NCBI GenBank assembly: GCA_024752435.1
Contig: CP103032.1
Span: 1,612,001 to 1,676,000, forward strand
Direction of reading: 5' to 3'
From: Allantophomopsis cytisporea
Lineage: Eukaryota; Ascomycota; Leotiomycetes; Phacidiales; Phacidiaceae
DNA: 64,000 bases
Part shown: positions 1 to 12,030 of the stretch, piece by piece
Layout: each line of letters opens with the position of its first letter
Position numbering within the stretch: position 1 is the stretch's first letter
Notes under the pieces: model-generated
The model's input: the letters and a program-made list of their open reading frames with translations, nothing else
Told to the model about the DNA's origin: nothing
Databases searched by the model: none
Position numbers and translations under genes: made by a program

Positions 1-256
1 AGTACCTTAGATCTCCGCAGTTTTAGACCGCTCTAAGACAACATCAACTACAGCAACACTACCCTTGCGCTTTTTCAGGCACTCTGTACCTCGGAAACTC
101 AGAGATTGAAGAATTTGGATTCGATATTTCCGCGGATATAGGAACTGGGGAACTTGAGCTTATAGCTTCTACTTCGTTTTGCAGATCCGAAGTTCTAGCC
201 ACAGCTTTTGTTTGCAACATTGATTACCGTCACGCTCATTTCATCCAACTTTCTGC

Positions 257-1332
257 ATGATGGCGAATCAAGTACCGGTAGAGCAACCCCAAGAAGTATG
301 AAAATGTTTACTTAAAATACCTTCAAATCCACTTCAACAATTCACGTGACTAACATATTTTAGTTCTCTCTTGCTGGCGCTATTTTCATTCCTTTTGAGG
401 GTATCACAGACTCTGAGAGTACGGCCTCGTCTGGTGAGACTAATTTGAAGACAGTTTTGGAGAGCTTGGATAGGAGCAAGGATGACGTGAAACGAAACAT
501 GATCTTCTTGGCGAAGTTGAAGCAGGAGAAGATCTTGGAGGAGACTGAGGAAGCTTTGAAGAAGGAAGAAGCAAATGACGCATGCAGGAGGAGGAGGGAG
601 AAAGGATACGAGATAGAGAGAGAGGCTTTGCTGCAAAGAATGAGGAGAGCAAGGAGGAGTTCGAAAGACTTTGGAACGGGAGGTGATGTCGAGATGAGTG
701 GAATGGAGTCAACCACAAATGCACCAAAGTCTACGAGCGAACAGGTTGGACAGAAGCTGGAACTGCTTTTCGAAAGCTCAGTCAGGGAACTCGATGCATA
801 CGATGCGTTTATGGAGCAGCAGAAGGTTAAGGCTCACCAAGATATTGCACAGCAGCAAATCAACAAGATCAAAGAAGCAGCTCAATATCAATCTGGTGCA
901 CGGAGACCCAGTGCATCAACAGGGTCATCTGAAGGAGCAAATCTTGCAGTTGCAAATACCCCCATGCCAGAGAGAAGCAAAACCTATCCTTCAACGTCGG
1001 ATATCAACACAGATAACCAACGTCCACCAGCACACAGTGCTGACCCGTATTGGCATCTGGAATCACGATATAAGGAGCCTGACAAGTGGGCACCTTCTGC
1101 TACAGATGCCTCGGTCACTACTGGAAGACAGGCTTATGGCCAGAGCAGCGGCCATCAAAATACCAACCATGGACCTCCCCCACGTGGACCCAAGGTCATG
1201 AGAGAGAGAAAAGAGCACCCAAGGACACACATCTTCACATGCACATATTGGTATCGAGGTTACTGTTCTAAGGGCGACAGTTGCACCTATCGACATGATC
1301 GCCTTGGCGAAGATCCGCCTGGAATGATATGA
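257..1332 (+). CDS. CCCH zinc-finger protein with coiled coil
   Basis: Two exons, 257-295 and 364-1332, joined in phase 0 across a 68-nt intron (donor gtatga, acceptor tttag), giving about 335 residues. The start is the ATG at 257, which begins MMANQVP. Residues 60-125 are rich in Lys, Glu and Arg and look like a charged coiled coil. The middle is Ser/Thr/Pro-rich and probably disordered. The C-terminus carries one CCCH finger with spacing C-x7-C-x5-C-x3-H (CTYWYRGYC...CTYRH), a type that usually binds RNA. The finger is plain to see; an RNA-processing role is inferred from it. I do not recognise the protein as a named family. It is read in the same direction as the complex I gene 960 bp downstream. 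Confidence 0.8.
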
Positions 1333-2294
1333 TTTGCATGGTTTTATGATGACGAGACCCAGAGTATTGATGAATACCTCTGAGATTCTGAAAGAACGCT
1401 AACGGGTCTACGGAAAGCCGTTGGGTGGGATTTGGAGATAAGGTCTTATAACGCGTTACAGTAACGTGAACTTTGTATGTACATAATACATACTCCGTAC
1501 ACCCGATCACGGGATGACGTCCAACATCGAACCTGCTAGCTACAGTGCCAGTCGATTTGAGAGTGACTAGCAATCACAAAACAGCATTATTATCATCTGG
1601 TGCATAGCAGAACATGACATGCGTATACCTGTACAGCATCTTACAACCCAACGCTGTTCGGCGTGACCAATACGCGTAAACATAGAGTTCTCGATGTTGC
1701 CGACCACTTCATCAGCCGTTTGTCTATTTTTTTTCTTTTTTTAAAAACAATATGACAATGCCCACATGCAGGGGCTCAATTATCTCGCTTTGCAAAGCAC
1801 TTTAACCAGCTCTTGCATGCAAGCGCACAATGATATTCACTTCACGAAAAATAATGTAGCGACCGTCGGTAAGTTACATGTCGCATCGAGAAAATTTGTA
1901 GTTTACTCTTGACTGCATCCATTTCGGCGCCCAGTTTTGTGCTCTAGAGCACATGATAGAGGAGGACCTGATCGAAAAACATCGTGCAACCGAAATTGTA
2001 CGATGTTCGCAAGCTCACCTACAATAAATGTGCCCAGAATGAGTTGAAGAGAAAAAGAAAAGAAGTACAAGCTCTCGCGAAATCATCACCTTTTATGCTT
2101 TGAAATGCGAAACTAGCGTGCAGCCAATGAGCGCGCTGATTATACAGCCGAACAGCGCTAGTCAGCAACCACGAACTCCCCAAGCTTCAAGGACGTCAAG
2201 ATATCATTGAGGCTCAAGCACTCATCTCGCCCTCTTATCAGCATTGCCTGCATCTCTGGATTTTCTTTTTCTTTTCAAGAGACGAGGGATCAAG
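1333..2294. promoter_or_regulatory. Intergenic region, promoter of the complex I gene
   Basis: There is no gene here. The right half must hold the promoter of the complex I 75-kDa gene. A CCAAT box sits at about 2124-2128, some 170 bp before the ATG, a common position for the HAP complex site in fungal respiratory genes. A T-rich stretch lies at 1727-1741. Confidence 0.4.
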
Positions 2295-4794
2295 ATGCTG
2301 AGGCAACAATTAGCCCGTTCGGCGCTGAGGACCACCAGGTCTGCGACCAATGCCTCCAGAACATTTGCTACATCCAGCAGGAGACAGGCGGAGGTTCAAC
2401 TCACAATCGGTATGTGCCATTGGTATGGGCAATCTCAAGCAATATCAGAAAGCTGACTTGTCTCACAGATGGGAAGCAAGTCTCGATAGAAGGTATGCGA
2501 ATTGAAAGCCAATCGGTGTCGCGCAATTACTGATGAACGCCACAGCTGGTTCGGCATTGATCCAGGCATGCGAGAAGGCGGGAGCTGTTATTCCAAGGTA
2601 TGTCAATTGGTTCAAGTATGTCTGGAAGATTGTTTACTAATGTGTCATAGATACTGTTACCATGAGTAGGTCCCTCTAGCCGTTCTCCAGAACCCCATAT
2701 ACTTATCGATATACACAGGAAGCTTATGATCGCCGGTAACTGTCGAATGTGCTTGGTCGAAGTCGAGAGAGCACCAAAGCCAGTAGCATCATGTGCCTGG
2801 CCAGTACAGCCAGGGATGGTCGTCAAGACCAACTCCCCACTTACACACAAGGCAAGAGAAGGTGTTATGGAGTTCTTGTTGGCCAACCACCCCCTCGATT
2901 GCCCAATTTGCGACCAGGGTGGAGAGTGTGATCTTCAAGATCAGTCTATGCGATACGGTGCCGACAGAGGAAGATTCCACGAAATTGGTGGCAAGCGTGG
3001 TGTGGAGGACAAGAACATTGGGCCACTTATCAAGACATCCATGAACAGATGTATTCACTGCACCAGATGTATTCGATTCGCGAACGACATTGCTGGAGCT
3101 CCAGAGATGGGATCTACAGGCCGTGGTAACGACATTCAGATTGGTACATATTTGGAGAAAACTTTGGATTCGGAAATGTCCGGAAACGTTATCGACCTTT
3201 GCCCAGTTGGAGCTCTTACCTCTAAGCCATACGCCTTCAGAGCTCGTCCATGGGAGCTTAAGCACACTGAGTCTATTGATGTCCTTGATGGTCTTGGATC
3301 TAATGTCCGTGTTGACTCCAGAGGTCTTGAGGTTATGAGAATCCTCCCAAGACTCAACGATGATGTCAACGAGGAGTGGATCAACGACAAGTCCCGTTTC
3401 GCATGTGATGGTCTCAAGACCCAGAGACTTACTACCCCATTGATCCGTAAGGATGACAAGTTCTTGCCAGCCAGCTGGGAACAGGCTTTGACCGAAATTG
3501 CTGCTGCCTACAAGGACTTTGCTCCAAAGGGTGATGAGTTCAAGGCTATTGCTGGTGAGCTTATCGAGACCGAATCGATGGTTGCCCTCAAGGACCTCCT
3601 TAACAAGCTCGGATCCGAAAACCTGGCTCTTGACATGCCATCTGGAAGTCAGCCAGTTGCTCACGGTATCGATGTCCGCTCCAACTACCAGTTCAACTCT
3701 AAGATCTGGGGTGTCGAGGAGGCTGATGCCATGCTTATCATCGGCAGCAACACTCGTCACGAGGCTGCTGGTCTTAATGCTCGTATCCGTAAGCAATGGA
3801 TGCGTTCTGACCTTGAGATCGGTGTTGTCGGTCAGCCATGGGAGTCTACCTTCGAGTTTGAGCACCTTGGTACCGATGCCGCTGCCTTGAAGTCTGCTCT
3901 TGCCGGTGAGTTCGGTAAGAAGCTTGCTGCTGCGAAGAGACCGATGATCATTGTTGGTTCCGGTGTCACTGAGCATGCTGATGCCAAGGCCATCTACGAG
4001 ACGGTTGGTGCCTTCGTTGAGAAGAACGCCGCCAACTTCTTGACTGAGGAGTGGAACGGATTCAACGTTCTCCAGCGTGCTGCTTCCCGTGCTGGTGCCT
4101 ACGAAGTTGGCTTTACCACCCCATCCCCAACTGTCGCCGCCACTACCCCTAAGTTCATCTGGCTCCTTGGTGCTGATGAAATTTCCGCCTCCGATATCCC
4201 AAAGAATGCTTTCGTTGTCTACCAGGGTCACCATGGTGACAAGGGTGCCCAACTCGCCGACGTTGTCCTCCCAGGTGCCGCTTACACTGAGAAGTCCGGT
4301 ACTTACGTCAATACTGAGGGACGTGTCCAGATGACTCGTGCTGCTACCTCGCTACCAGGTGCCGCAAGAACAGACTGGAAGATTATCAGAGCCGTCAGTG
4401 AATTCCTTGGCGCCCCATTACCATACGATGATGTAGCTCAGCTTCGTGACCGTATGGTCGAGATCTCCCCAGCTCTTGCCAGCTACGATGTTGTTGAACC
4501 AGCCTCCTTAAAGGCTTTGAGCAAGGTGCAACTGGTCGACCAGAACAAGGGCTCCAAGATTAGCGGAGAGCCGTTGAAGAAGGTCATCGATAACTTCTAC
4601 TTCACAGATGTCATCTCCAGAAGGTATAGATTACCCCAATATTCTGCCATTGAGCATTCACTAACTTTCGTAGTTCACCGACAATGGCTAGATGCTCCGC
4701 AGCAAAGGAGCAGAACAACCCAAGCACTAACTTCATGGCGCCTGGAGAGCAACATCCGGGTCTCAGTGGTGGTCAGGTTGCTTATGGTGCATGA
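2295..4794 (+). CDS. nuo78: NADH:ubiquinone oxidoreductase 75/78-kDa subunit (complex I)
   Basis: Iron-sulfur subunit of the mitochondrial complex I peripheral arm, which passes electrons from FMN towards ubiquinone. Six exons: 2295-2409, 2469-2492, 2546-2597, 2651-2665, 2719-4623 and 4674-4794, giving 743 residues, close to the family's usual length. The first 30 residues (MLRQQLARSALRTT) are Arg/Ser-rich with no acidic residue, a mitochondrial presequence. Cluster ligands are all visible: C-x10-C-x2-C-x13-C in the ferredoxin domain (YCYHEKL...NCRMC...ASC), H-x3-C-x2-C-x5-C (HPLDCPICDQGGEC), and CIHCTRC with a distal DLCPVGAL. A molybdopterin-oxidoreductase-like domain follows. The fourth exon is only 15 nt. 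The long open frame running to 5086 reads through the last intron; the real C-terminus is GGQVAYGA with TGA at 4792-4794. Confidence 0.97.
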
Positions 4795-5128
4795 TTGTTG
4801 TATTTTTGACTGTTATTTCTCTTTCCTTACAAGCATCTGGTGTTGGTTGTATATATGGGGTAGAAGTACAAATAAATTTTCTAAAGTTCATGCTGGTTCT
4901 AAATTGCATTTGATGAAAAGGAGTGGGTGGCACGTCGACAATATCCCTTTATACGTTAGGTTTGTTTTTCACTATTATCAATACCAAGCACATATGAGCT
5001 TTATCACGCTTTCAGTATCAAATGGGTTTCTTCGGTTATTCCTGTTATTCCTAAGGCAAGCTTTTCAAGTTTTCAGCAAGTTTTGAGATAACTTAGTATC
5101 ATTATTACATTGTTGCTTCTTGTACTTC
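4795..5128. other. Convergent 3' intergenic region
   Basis: About 330 bp of AT-rich sequence between the 3' ends of the complex I gene and the WLM protease gene. It presumably holds both polyadenylation regions; no discrete element stands out. Confidence 0.5.
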
Positions 5129-6115
5129 TCACAAACTACCACTACTCCCCTCACCAGCACCCTGGCCCTGTTCTCTCAGCCTCTTGATCCTCTCCTCCGC
5201 CGCCTTCGCTAACACCTCCCGTCGACTCAAGCCTGCACTCCCAGTTGAGTTCTCGCTCCCAGGCTTTCCCGCAACACCAAGCACAAATTCGCCCCCCGTC
5301 CACCCCCCATGATCATCGACCTCTTCCCCATAATATTCTTCTTCACCTACACTCCTTCCCCCGCTCCTCCAATCTGCCCCTTCAACCTCCTTCTCGATCT
5401 GCTTACACAAATCCCAGAAATTGCGATCGTGCGGCCCCCACACATTGTGCGCCAACTCATGACACAGCGTCTTCCGAATGGTCTTATAATCACGGTACCC
5501 ATCATACGCATCCGTTCGCAGCCGCAGCTCAATCACTTCGCCCTGATTTCGGTTCAACCCGAGTGTGCGTGACGTCCCCTCATGGTTGCTTTGCGTGTGC
5601 TCGATAGGGTTCATCTCTGTCAACAGCGGAACAGTGAACTTGTGCTTGCGCATCGCTGCCTTGATCCCCGCGTCATCTTTGAGCCGTTGTAGGAAAGCGA
5701 GCGATTTGGATGGGTTCGGGAGGTAGGGGAGGGGTCGGAGCGTCGTGAATGTATATTGTGCTTCTTCTGCTTCTTTCTTCCAGTCGTGCGTCCTGTACGC
5801 CTTGACTGTTTGCCGTGGTGGTGGTCGAGGCTTAGAGGCGGTGCTGGCTTGAGAGTCCAGCGAATGGATTTCGGACTTCGTGCTACCTAACAGTGTGATT
5901 TTGCTGCCGGCGAGCGTGGAGAGAGCGAGGTCTGGATCGGTGAAGGGTGGTTTGAGGAGCCCTTGTTTCGGAATCATGAACTTTTGGTTTGACGTCGGGA
6001 TATAAAGAGTCTCTGCGATGGTATCCGAGAGGTCGGTGATTGTGGATGTGGGTGGAAGATTAAAAGTATGCGGCTTGCCATGGTGTGTAATGGTGATAGG
6101 AATTGTATCTGCCAT
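5129..6115 (-). CDS. Ubiquitin-like + WLM domain metalloprotease (Wss2-like)
   Basis: Single exon, 328 residues, starting MADTIPITITHHG. Residues 3-75 resemble a ubiquitin-like fold (TITDLSDTIAETL, then a KQG...PDLALSTL stretch). From about residue 115 comes a WLM (Wss1-like metalloprotease) domain with the zinc site HELAHNVWGPH, where two His and the Glu of HExxH and the third His of GPH are visible. The arrangement UBL then WLM matches the fission yeast protein called Wss2 rather than Wss1, which lacks the N-terminal UBL. WLM proteases of the Wss1/SPRTN class cut DNA-protein crosslinks or SUMO/ubiquitin conjugates; that role is inferred here. The C-terminal 60 residues are Gly/Ser/Glu-rich and low in complexity. 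Confidence 0.88.
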   Translation of the reverse strand: MADTIPITITHHGKPHTFNLPPTSTITDLSDTIAETLYIPTSNQKFMIPKQGLLKPPFTDPDLALSTLAGSKITLLGSTKSEIHSLDSQASTASKPRPPPRQTVKAYRTHDWKKEAEEAQYTFTTLRPLPYLPNPSKSLAFLQRLKDDAGIKAAMRKHKFTVPLLTEMNPIEHTQSNHEGTSRTLGLNRNQGEVIELRLRTDAYDGYRDYKTIRKTLCHELAHNVWGPHDRNFWDLCKQIEKEVEGADWRSGGRSVGEEEYYGEEVDDHGGWTGGEFVLGVAGKPGSENSTGSAGLSRREVLAKAAEERIKRLREQGQGAGEGSSGSL

Positions 6116-6536
6116 ATCGGGTACAGTGTAGTTATCGGTCGTTATTTTGGATCTTGGAAATTAGAGATATTTGACAACAAATAGTAACGAAAAATAAAAA
6201 CAAGAACGAAAGCGATGGAGTCAACAGATATACAAGTCAAGAATAAGAAACAAGTGTAGACGTCGATGACCTTCTCTGCTTCGTAATCGACAAGGCTCAG
6301 GCGCATCGCACCGCCACCTCAAGAATCGTCAGCCTTGTGTGACGATCGCACTATCACCCAAACAGGAAAGGCGCTGATGGCTCCCCCAAGGCTGTTGCTT
6401 CGTGTCAACAACATTTGTAGCTCTGACCATCACGACCGCTCTCTATATTCGCCCATTCCCTGTCGTAGCCAGCTCTGCGACTCCGATTGAAAGAAACCCA
6501 CAATTGTTATAGGCGTCCGCGACGCCTGCCGCTAAG
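6116..6536. promoter_or_regulatory. Divergent promoter region, WLM protease / ERD2
   Basis: A 421-bp region between two start codons facing away from each other, so both promoters must lie here. I see A-rich stretches on the protease side but no clear named site. Confidence 0.45.
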
Positions 6537-7363
6537 ATGAACATCTTTAGACTCTTGGGTAAGCTTGGCTCTGCAGCTCAAGCTCAAGTTGCATGGTTGA
6601 TGCTGAATGATATGGAAACTGATGTGTTGAAACAGGAGATTTCTCCCACCTGATATCAATCCTCATCCTTCTGCATAAAATGCAACAGACGAATGTAAAT
6701 ACCCAATTCCAATTTCAGTTCCAACTTCGATTTCAATTCTATCCCAATCTCAATTTAATTCCCACCCCAATCCCATTTAAATCCTCGAGCTAACCCCTCC
6801 AGTCCTGCGCCGGAATCTCCTTCAAATCCCAAGCCCTCTACCTCATCGTCTACGTAACCCGCTACCTCGATCTCTTCTGGACCTTCACAGACTCCTTCTA
6901 CAACTCGCTGATGAAGCTCCTCTTCCTGGGCTCAGCAGGCTACACGATCTACCTGATGACAACAGCGTACAAGCCGACGCACGACCCGAACATCGACACC
7001 TTCAGGGTGCAGTATCTGCTCGGGGGATCTTTCGCGCTGGCCCTGATCTGGCCGTACGCCTACACGCCCTCTGAAATCCTCTGGGCCTTCTCCATCTGGC
7101 TGGAGAGCGTGGCCATCCTGCCGCAGCTGTTCATGCTGCAGCGCACGGGCGAGGCCGAGACGATCACGACGCACTACCTGGCGGCCTTGGGCGCGTACCG
7201 TGCGCTTTACATCCCTAACTGGATCTATCGGTACTTTGGAGAGGGGCACTTCGATGGGATCAGTGTCATGGCCGGCATTATCCAGACGGTTTTGTATTCG
7301 GATTTCTTCTGGATTTACTACACCAAGGTTATGAAGGGGAAGAAGTTTGCGCTGCCTGTTTGA
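6537..7363 (+). CDS. ERD2: ER lumen protein retaining receptor (HDEL/KDEL receptor)
   Basis: Seven-helix Golgi receptor that returns HDEL/KDEL-tailed proteins to the ER in COPI vesicles. Three exons: 6537-6558, 6636-6694 and 6803-7363, giving 213 residues, the usual ERD2 length. Family signatures are clear: MNIFRLLGDFSHL at the N-terminus, the motif SCAGISFKSQALYLIVYVTRY across exon 2/3, WAFSIWLESVAILPQLFMLQR, and HYLAALGAYRALYIPNWIYRY. The C-terminus ends KVMKGKKFALPV, with the basic cluster needed for COPI sorting. Both introns are near the start; the second is flanked by several CAATTCCAATTT-like short repeats. The ATG at 6537 is fixed by conservation of the first exon. Confidence 0.97.
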
Positions 7364-8090
7364 GGAAGATGGTAGGTTGCATGAGATGGTGAGGGTTGAA
7401 TTGGATTGGAGGTAGAGGTACATGGGATGGTTGCACAATGTATGGGACCGGCTGCGCTGGTCTCCTCTGGTCGGGAGGGTCGGGTCGGGTCCTGGTCGGA
7501 ATTATTGTCGGCATTGGCGGCGTTTCTTGGTGCTCTAGGTGAAGGCAGGCCAGCTCCATACCCAAATAGGAAAAAAAATGTAGAATTATGCTGTAGACTA
7601 GCTCGAAATCACATTTTATGATGAAATATTCATGTCGCTGGAGAGTATGAATGATATGTAACTACTGATATCCACGATCAATTATGCAGGAAATATGATA
7701 TTTGAAAATCGTCACGGTATCACAGCACGAAAACTCAAATGATTGTATCAGATCGATTCTGGATCTGCAGTAAGCTAAATTACAAATCTCGCAAGCTCTC
7801 TTAGTTAGCTGGGTATCTTCCGTTCGCGAACGCCAAAACATCAAAAGGAAAAAGCAACAGTGGTGGGTTAGCCACATCTTAAGGTGAGAGAGAGGAAGAT
7901 CGATGAAGCCTTCGATACATACGGGCCCAGATGAGAGGAGCACAAAGAGCATCTTCAGTAGATAGTCGAATGATTAAAACCGCAAAATCCGTAACCAGTC
8001 AGCGTCCGATACTCGTGAACAAGATAGCACACATCAGTGAGATCAGGCAGATGTTGCGGGAGCAATCTATACCAGGAATTGCGCAGAAGA
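7364..8090. other. Convergent intergenic region
   Basis: 727 bp between two 3' ends. The first 200 bp are GT-rich; the remainder has no conserved open frame. No element recognised. Confidence 0.5.
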
Positions 8091-11026
8091 TCAGAAATCA
8101 ATCTTCTTCGACCACTTAATATCCTTCCTCTTCGCAAACGTCTGCAAGGCTGCGCTCGCATGGGCGGTAGTCTCAGGGACAGTGGACCAAGAACCCAGTG
8201 GGAATTTAAGGCCAATGTCGGCAGCAAGTTTCTTAGCCTGCTGCCAGTAATCATGACGCATGCTGGCATTCTTCCTCATGTCGTCCACGGAACCGACACC
8301 AGTCGCGAAGATGGCATCAAGTTGCTCACAGATAACGGCACCGAGAGTGAAACAGAGAGCCTTGAGTTCAGGATGAGTCACCTTGCCACGGATGAAGTAG
8401 AGGAGCTTGGAAGAGGTTTGCCAATCATCTGCACGCAGAGTCCCGTTGCGCAGGCGCACAAGCTCATCCATGTGCCCAAAGGCTGTCATATATGCTACGA
8501 TGCATTCGAGACCAACCATGCAGCCCAGGACCATGTCAGCCTCAGTAGGTGGCTTGGCTCCTTGTTCTTTGAGCTGGAGGATGCGGTCCATCTCACGCTT
8601 CAGTCCAAGAGCTACAGGGTGGTACTTGGAGTTCAGCTTCCTGTGCTCTTCGGCCTTCTTCTGTGGAGTACCCGTTGGGACCTTCTGAGAACTGGTTGGC
8701 CCGGTCAAGGCTGGTGACTTGAAGGCTGGAGTGACTGGAGTGGATGGCTTGGAGACTTCGAGGTTGTTTGGACGTTTGAGACGCTTAGCGGATGGGGGAA
8801 GACTCTCCTCTGGCTCACGAGGTCGCTTAGATGCAGATGATGGACCAGCAGTAGAACTTGAAACGGTCTTTGGCACTGGCGTCACTTTCTCCTTAGATTC
8901 CTTGGCACGAGGCTTAGGCTCTTCTCTGTTGCGGCGCTCATCCTCTCGCGCTGGAGCGGAACTAGATGGCTTGCCACGAGAAGTACCAACTTCTGGTTTG
9001 CGAGCTCCATTGGATTTGGGAGTCTGGTCAGTACCATTGACTGGAGGTCTCTTCTGGGGGATTTCGGTCCTTCCCGTCTTCTCGGATGAAAGGCGCTCGG
9101 CTTCCAATCTTTTAAACTCAGCCGACGGTGTTGGCTTAAGTCGCAACAAATCTCTGACCTTCTTGGCTTGACTCTTCTTGTATCTCATCCTGATAATATA
9201 TGTCTCTTTACGGGAGACAACCTTGGCTAATGGAGTTTCCTCTTCATCATCAGAATCATCTGGTACTGTCGCTGGTGGATGCTTAGCAGGATGCTTGCCG
9301 CGGGGCAGTTTCTGTGCAACGCCTGGAGCTCCTGGCTTTCTGCTACGTTCATGTCTCTCAATTGTGGACAGACGGTGAGCTTCGGACTTCTTCTCTGCTT
9401 CACTGCTGTTGCTTGGGGACTGCTCTCGTTGCTCTCCTTCTTCATCTTGGTCACGTTTGTCCTTGAGACGAGCAAGTGCAGCATCGATTTCAGATTCATC
9501 CAACATATCCATCTCTCTCTGAAGTGGGGACGGAAGCGTAGGCGATAGCGCTGGAGGAATGGAAAGTGGGGACCATTCGCGATGTTCGAACTCATCACGA
9601 TGTTGTTGCTTTGATAGCGCATCATCTTGCTTCTTGGATGTCGGTGATCTTGGTGGTGTAATTTTCTCCTGTCTTCGTACAGGGCTCGTAATATTAGGAG
9701 GAAGAGTGGGTGACAATGGTGGTGGAATCATGCTCGAAGTCTTTTGTGACTTTGTAGGGCTCGTCTTTGGTGCCGTAGACGCCAACTTCGGCTTGGAAAT
9801 TGGCTTGGTATTGTGATTGCCGATGCCATTTGTAGCTTTTGGTACAGATGCCGAAGGGGTATTCTTCTTTGGTGTATCGGTTGTAGTTGATTTCGTGGAT
9901 GAAGGAGTTGATGTCTTTGCGATTGCGGTCGGCGTCGATTTACTTTGAGAGTTTGTGTACCGGCCAATCTCATCTGTCTTCGTGCGCTTCTCCGATTGTG
10001 GTGTCTCATCTTTGTCAAGTGGACGCTTGGACTTATTGGGAGTGGAGATGCTGTTCTGCGAGCTCGCTGTGTTCTTCTTGTCTATAGACTTTGGCAATGG
10101 TTTCAATGCTGATGACGCAGAAGCATCAGAACGTGGGTGTCGCTCAGGATCGTCACGGCTCCGATCATTGGACGCGATATTGGCAGTGCGGATGTTTGTG
10201 GCTTGTGCGTCGGCGTTGGAGGGAGCTTTATCAACAGCTGGTGGAGGAGATACCCTAAATCATTATTAGTTATGTGCATCAAATGGATTCCAGGACTTGT
10301 AGGGTCTTACGTGGAACCATTTCTGAGACTGCTGGGATCTTTCAAAACAGGCTTGGCAGAAACATTTGGGTGCGTACGCTCGACGATTAGATCTGCTGTA
10401 CCAGTTCTCTTGCCGCGCTTGTAATCTGCAAGACTCATCTTGGCCTTTGGACCAGCTGAGGGCTTTGCGCGCTCACTCCTGGGAGTGTACGCGCCAGATC
10501 TCGGAGCCAATGCGTCGATCGAGTCCTTCCAATCGCCCTTGCAGTCCAAGACATCGAATCGATCCGGTCTGAAGAGGTAGGTCATGTATTGGAGGTGCTG
10601 AACTTCATGTCTTTCGAATGGAGTTTTGAGGTTCTCATATGGGAATTCGGGGAGGGCTCCATGGGTGTTGACCTGCAATAGGTATGGGATGACGGGGACC
10701 TGGTTGTCGGTTCTGATCTTGCGGATCCTGTCGCCGAGGCTGAAAGGATCCATCATTGGGCGAGCTGCTTGAAGCGCAGCACGCTTTTCGGCAGCAACGA
10801 TATCGGATGTTGTATGCGTGAGCGAGGTTGAGAGGGGATGCGGCTTGCGAAGCTCGTATCGGTAGTTCGCGGAGCTCGAATTGTCAATGAGAGCTGAAAA
10901 GGGAAGGATAACGCGACGCGGTCCGTGTAGCTGAGCCGGATTGAAGTGTGTCTTTGCGGACGAGGGTCGAGAGGACGACTCGTGAAGGCCTGCGCGCGGA
11001 GTCCCGCGGGGCTGAAGAGGAAACAT
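8091..11026 (-). CDS. Large Ser/Pro/Lys-rich nuclear protein with possible AF4-like C-terminal domain
   Basis: Two exons on the minus strand, 11026-10311 and 10254-8091, joined in frame across a 56-nt intron (donor gtaag, acceptor tttag); 959 residues with this start. The N-terminal third has a conserved-looking block (VILPFSALIDN, SLGDRIRKIRTDNQVPVIPYL). The middle 500 residues are Ser/Pro/Lys/Arg-rich and disordered, with nuclear-localisation-like runs. The last 190 residues are ordered and helical: LKREMDRILQLKEQ, then two hydrophobic helices, then RHDYWQQAKKLAAD and LQTFAKRKDIKW. This layout recalls the C-terminal homology domain of AF4/FMR2 scaffolds. The start is uncertain: the frame extends to 11227, and a branch-site plus acceptor-like stretch overlaps 11026, so a 5' intron is possible. 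Confidence 0.75.
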
Positions 11027-11870
11027 GTTAGCTGTAATCATCCATATGCTTTTTGGGGGGGGGTGTGCGTCGCGTGAAAGTTGAAATTGAATGGATTTGT
11101 TTTCAATCATACCTATGATAGACACAGAAAAGAGAGATGAGCCCTGGGGGGGGATCCGCGCCGGATTGTCTATTTGGTGGTTGGTGGTATTGTGAGGTTT
11201 GATGTTGTGATATTTATTGTATATCATTCAGCGATCGCCAACAATAGGCCTCGCTGATTGTCGCAAGCGCCGCGACCCATCGAACAATGCCTTCGCTTGC
11301 ACCATTCGACAATGGATGCCGAGATGAAAAGAGAAGCGTGAATAGACTTGGGATAGCCAGGGGTAGCTGTACGAGAGCGGGGATGTTGTCAGAGTCGGAT
11401 TTTTTTAGGTGGAATGTGAGGGTTCTCGGAGTATGGAGTAAGGTGTAAGGTATGTTCGTAGTCGAGATGTCGCGATATGGCGTGGGGGGGGGGTGTGTGT
11501 ATGTGGGCTTGTTCGTGGGCGTGAGCGTGGGTGGGTGTGTGTGTGTGTGGTGGTGTGGGAGGATGGAATATGGTTCTTTTGGTTCTTTTGGTTCTTTAGG
11601 TTCTTTTGGTTCTGTGGTAAGGTCAGGTCGGACCTACCTAAGCTTGGTACAGTAGAGTAGAGTAGTGTTTCTGCGGTAGATAGGCGGACGTTGCACACCT
11701 TGGCACGACCAGCGACCAGCGACCAGCGACCGGATTCTCGCTGGGATTCCCCTTCTGTGTCACGCTTTCGTAGACAACTCCGTCCGTTATGTCTTTACCT
11801 GTCTATTCTACCTTGGCGTAGCAGAGGAAGAGTATATCGTATATAAGAGCAAGATCAAGATTTAGAGCAA

Positions 11871-11930
11871 GAGTAAGAAAGAGTAAGAGTAATATGTGCA
11901 GAGTAAGAAAGAGTAAGAGTAATATGTGCA
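11871..11930. repeat. Perfect 30-bp tandem duplication
   Basis: Positions 11871-11900 and 11901-11930 are identical (unit begins gagtaagaaagagtaagagt). A pentamer AGGTA array follows at 11931-11957. This looks like replication slippage in non-coding DNA. Confidence 0.95.
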
Positions 11931-12028
11931 AGGTAAGGTAAGGTAAGGTAAGGTAAGGCAATGTATCTATCGTATGTAAGTAGTTTGTGTATGTATGTAT
12001 ATATGTGCGTATATGTATGGATATAGTA

Positions 12029-12030
12029 TG

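Noticed and set aside
2789..4252. 487-residue open frame antisense to the complex I gene
   Set aside because: It mirrors the strongly biased codons of the sense gene; its translation is Ser/Leu/Val-rich with no domain, and the sense strand is certain.
4624..5086. Extension of the complex I frame to 5086
   Set aside because: It reads through a clear GTATAG...TAG intron; splicing gives the conserved C-terminus and a stop at 4792-4794.
11931..11957. AGGTA pentamer array as telomere-like sequence
   Set aside because: It is not the fungal TTAGGG type, is very short and is interior to a gene-rich region.
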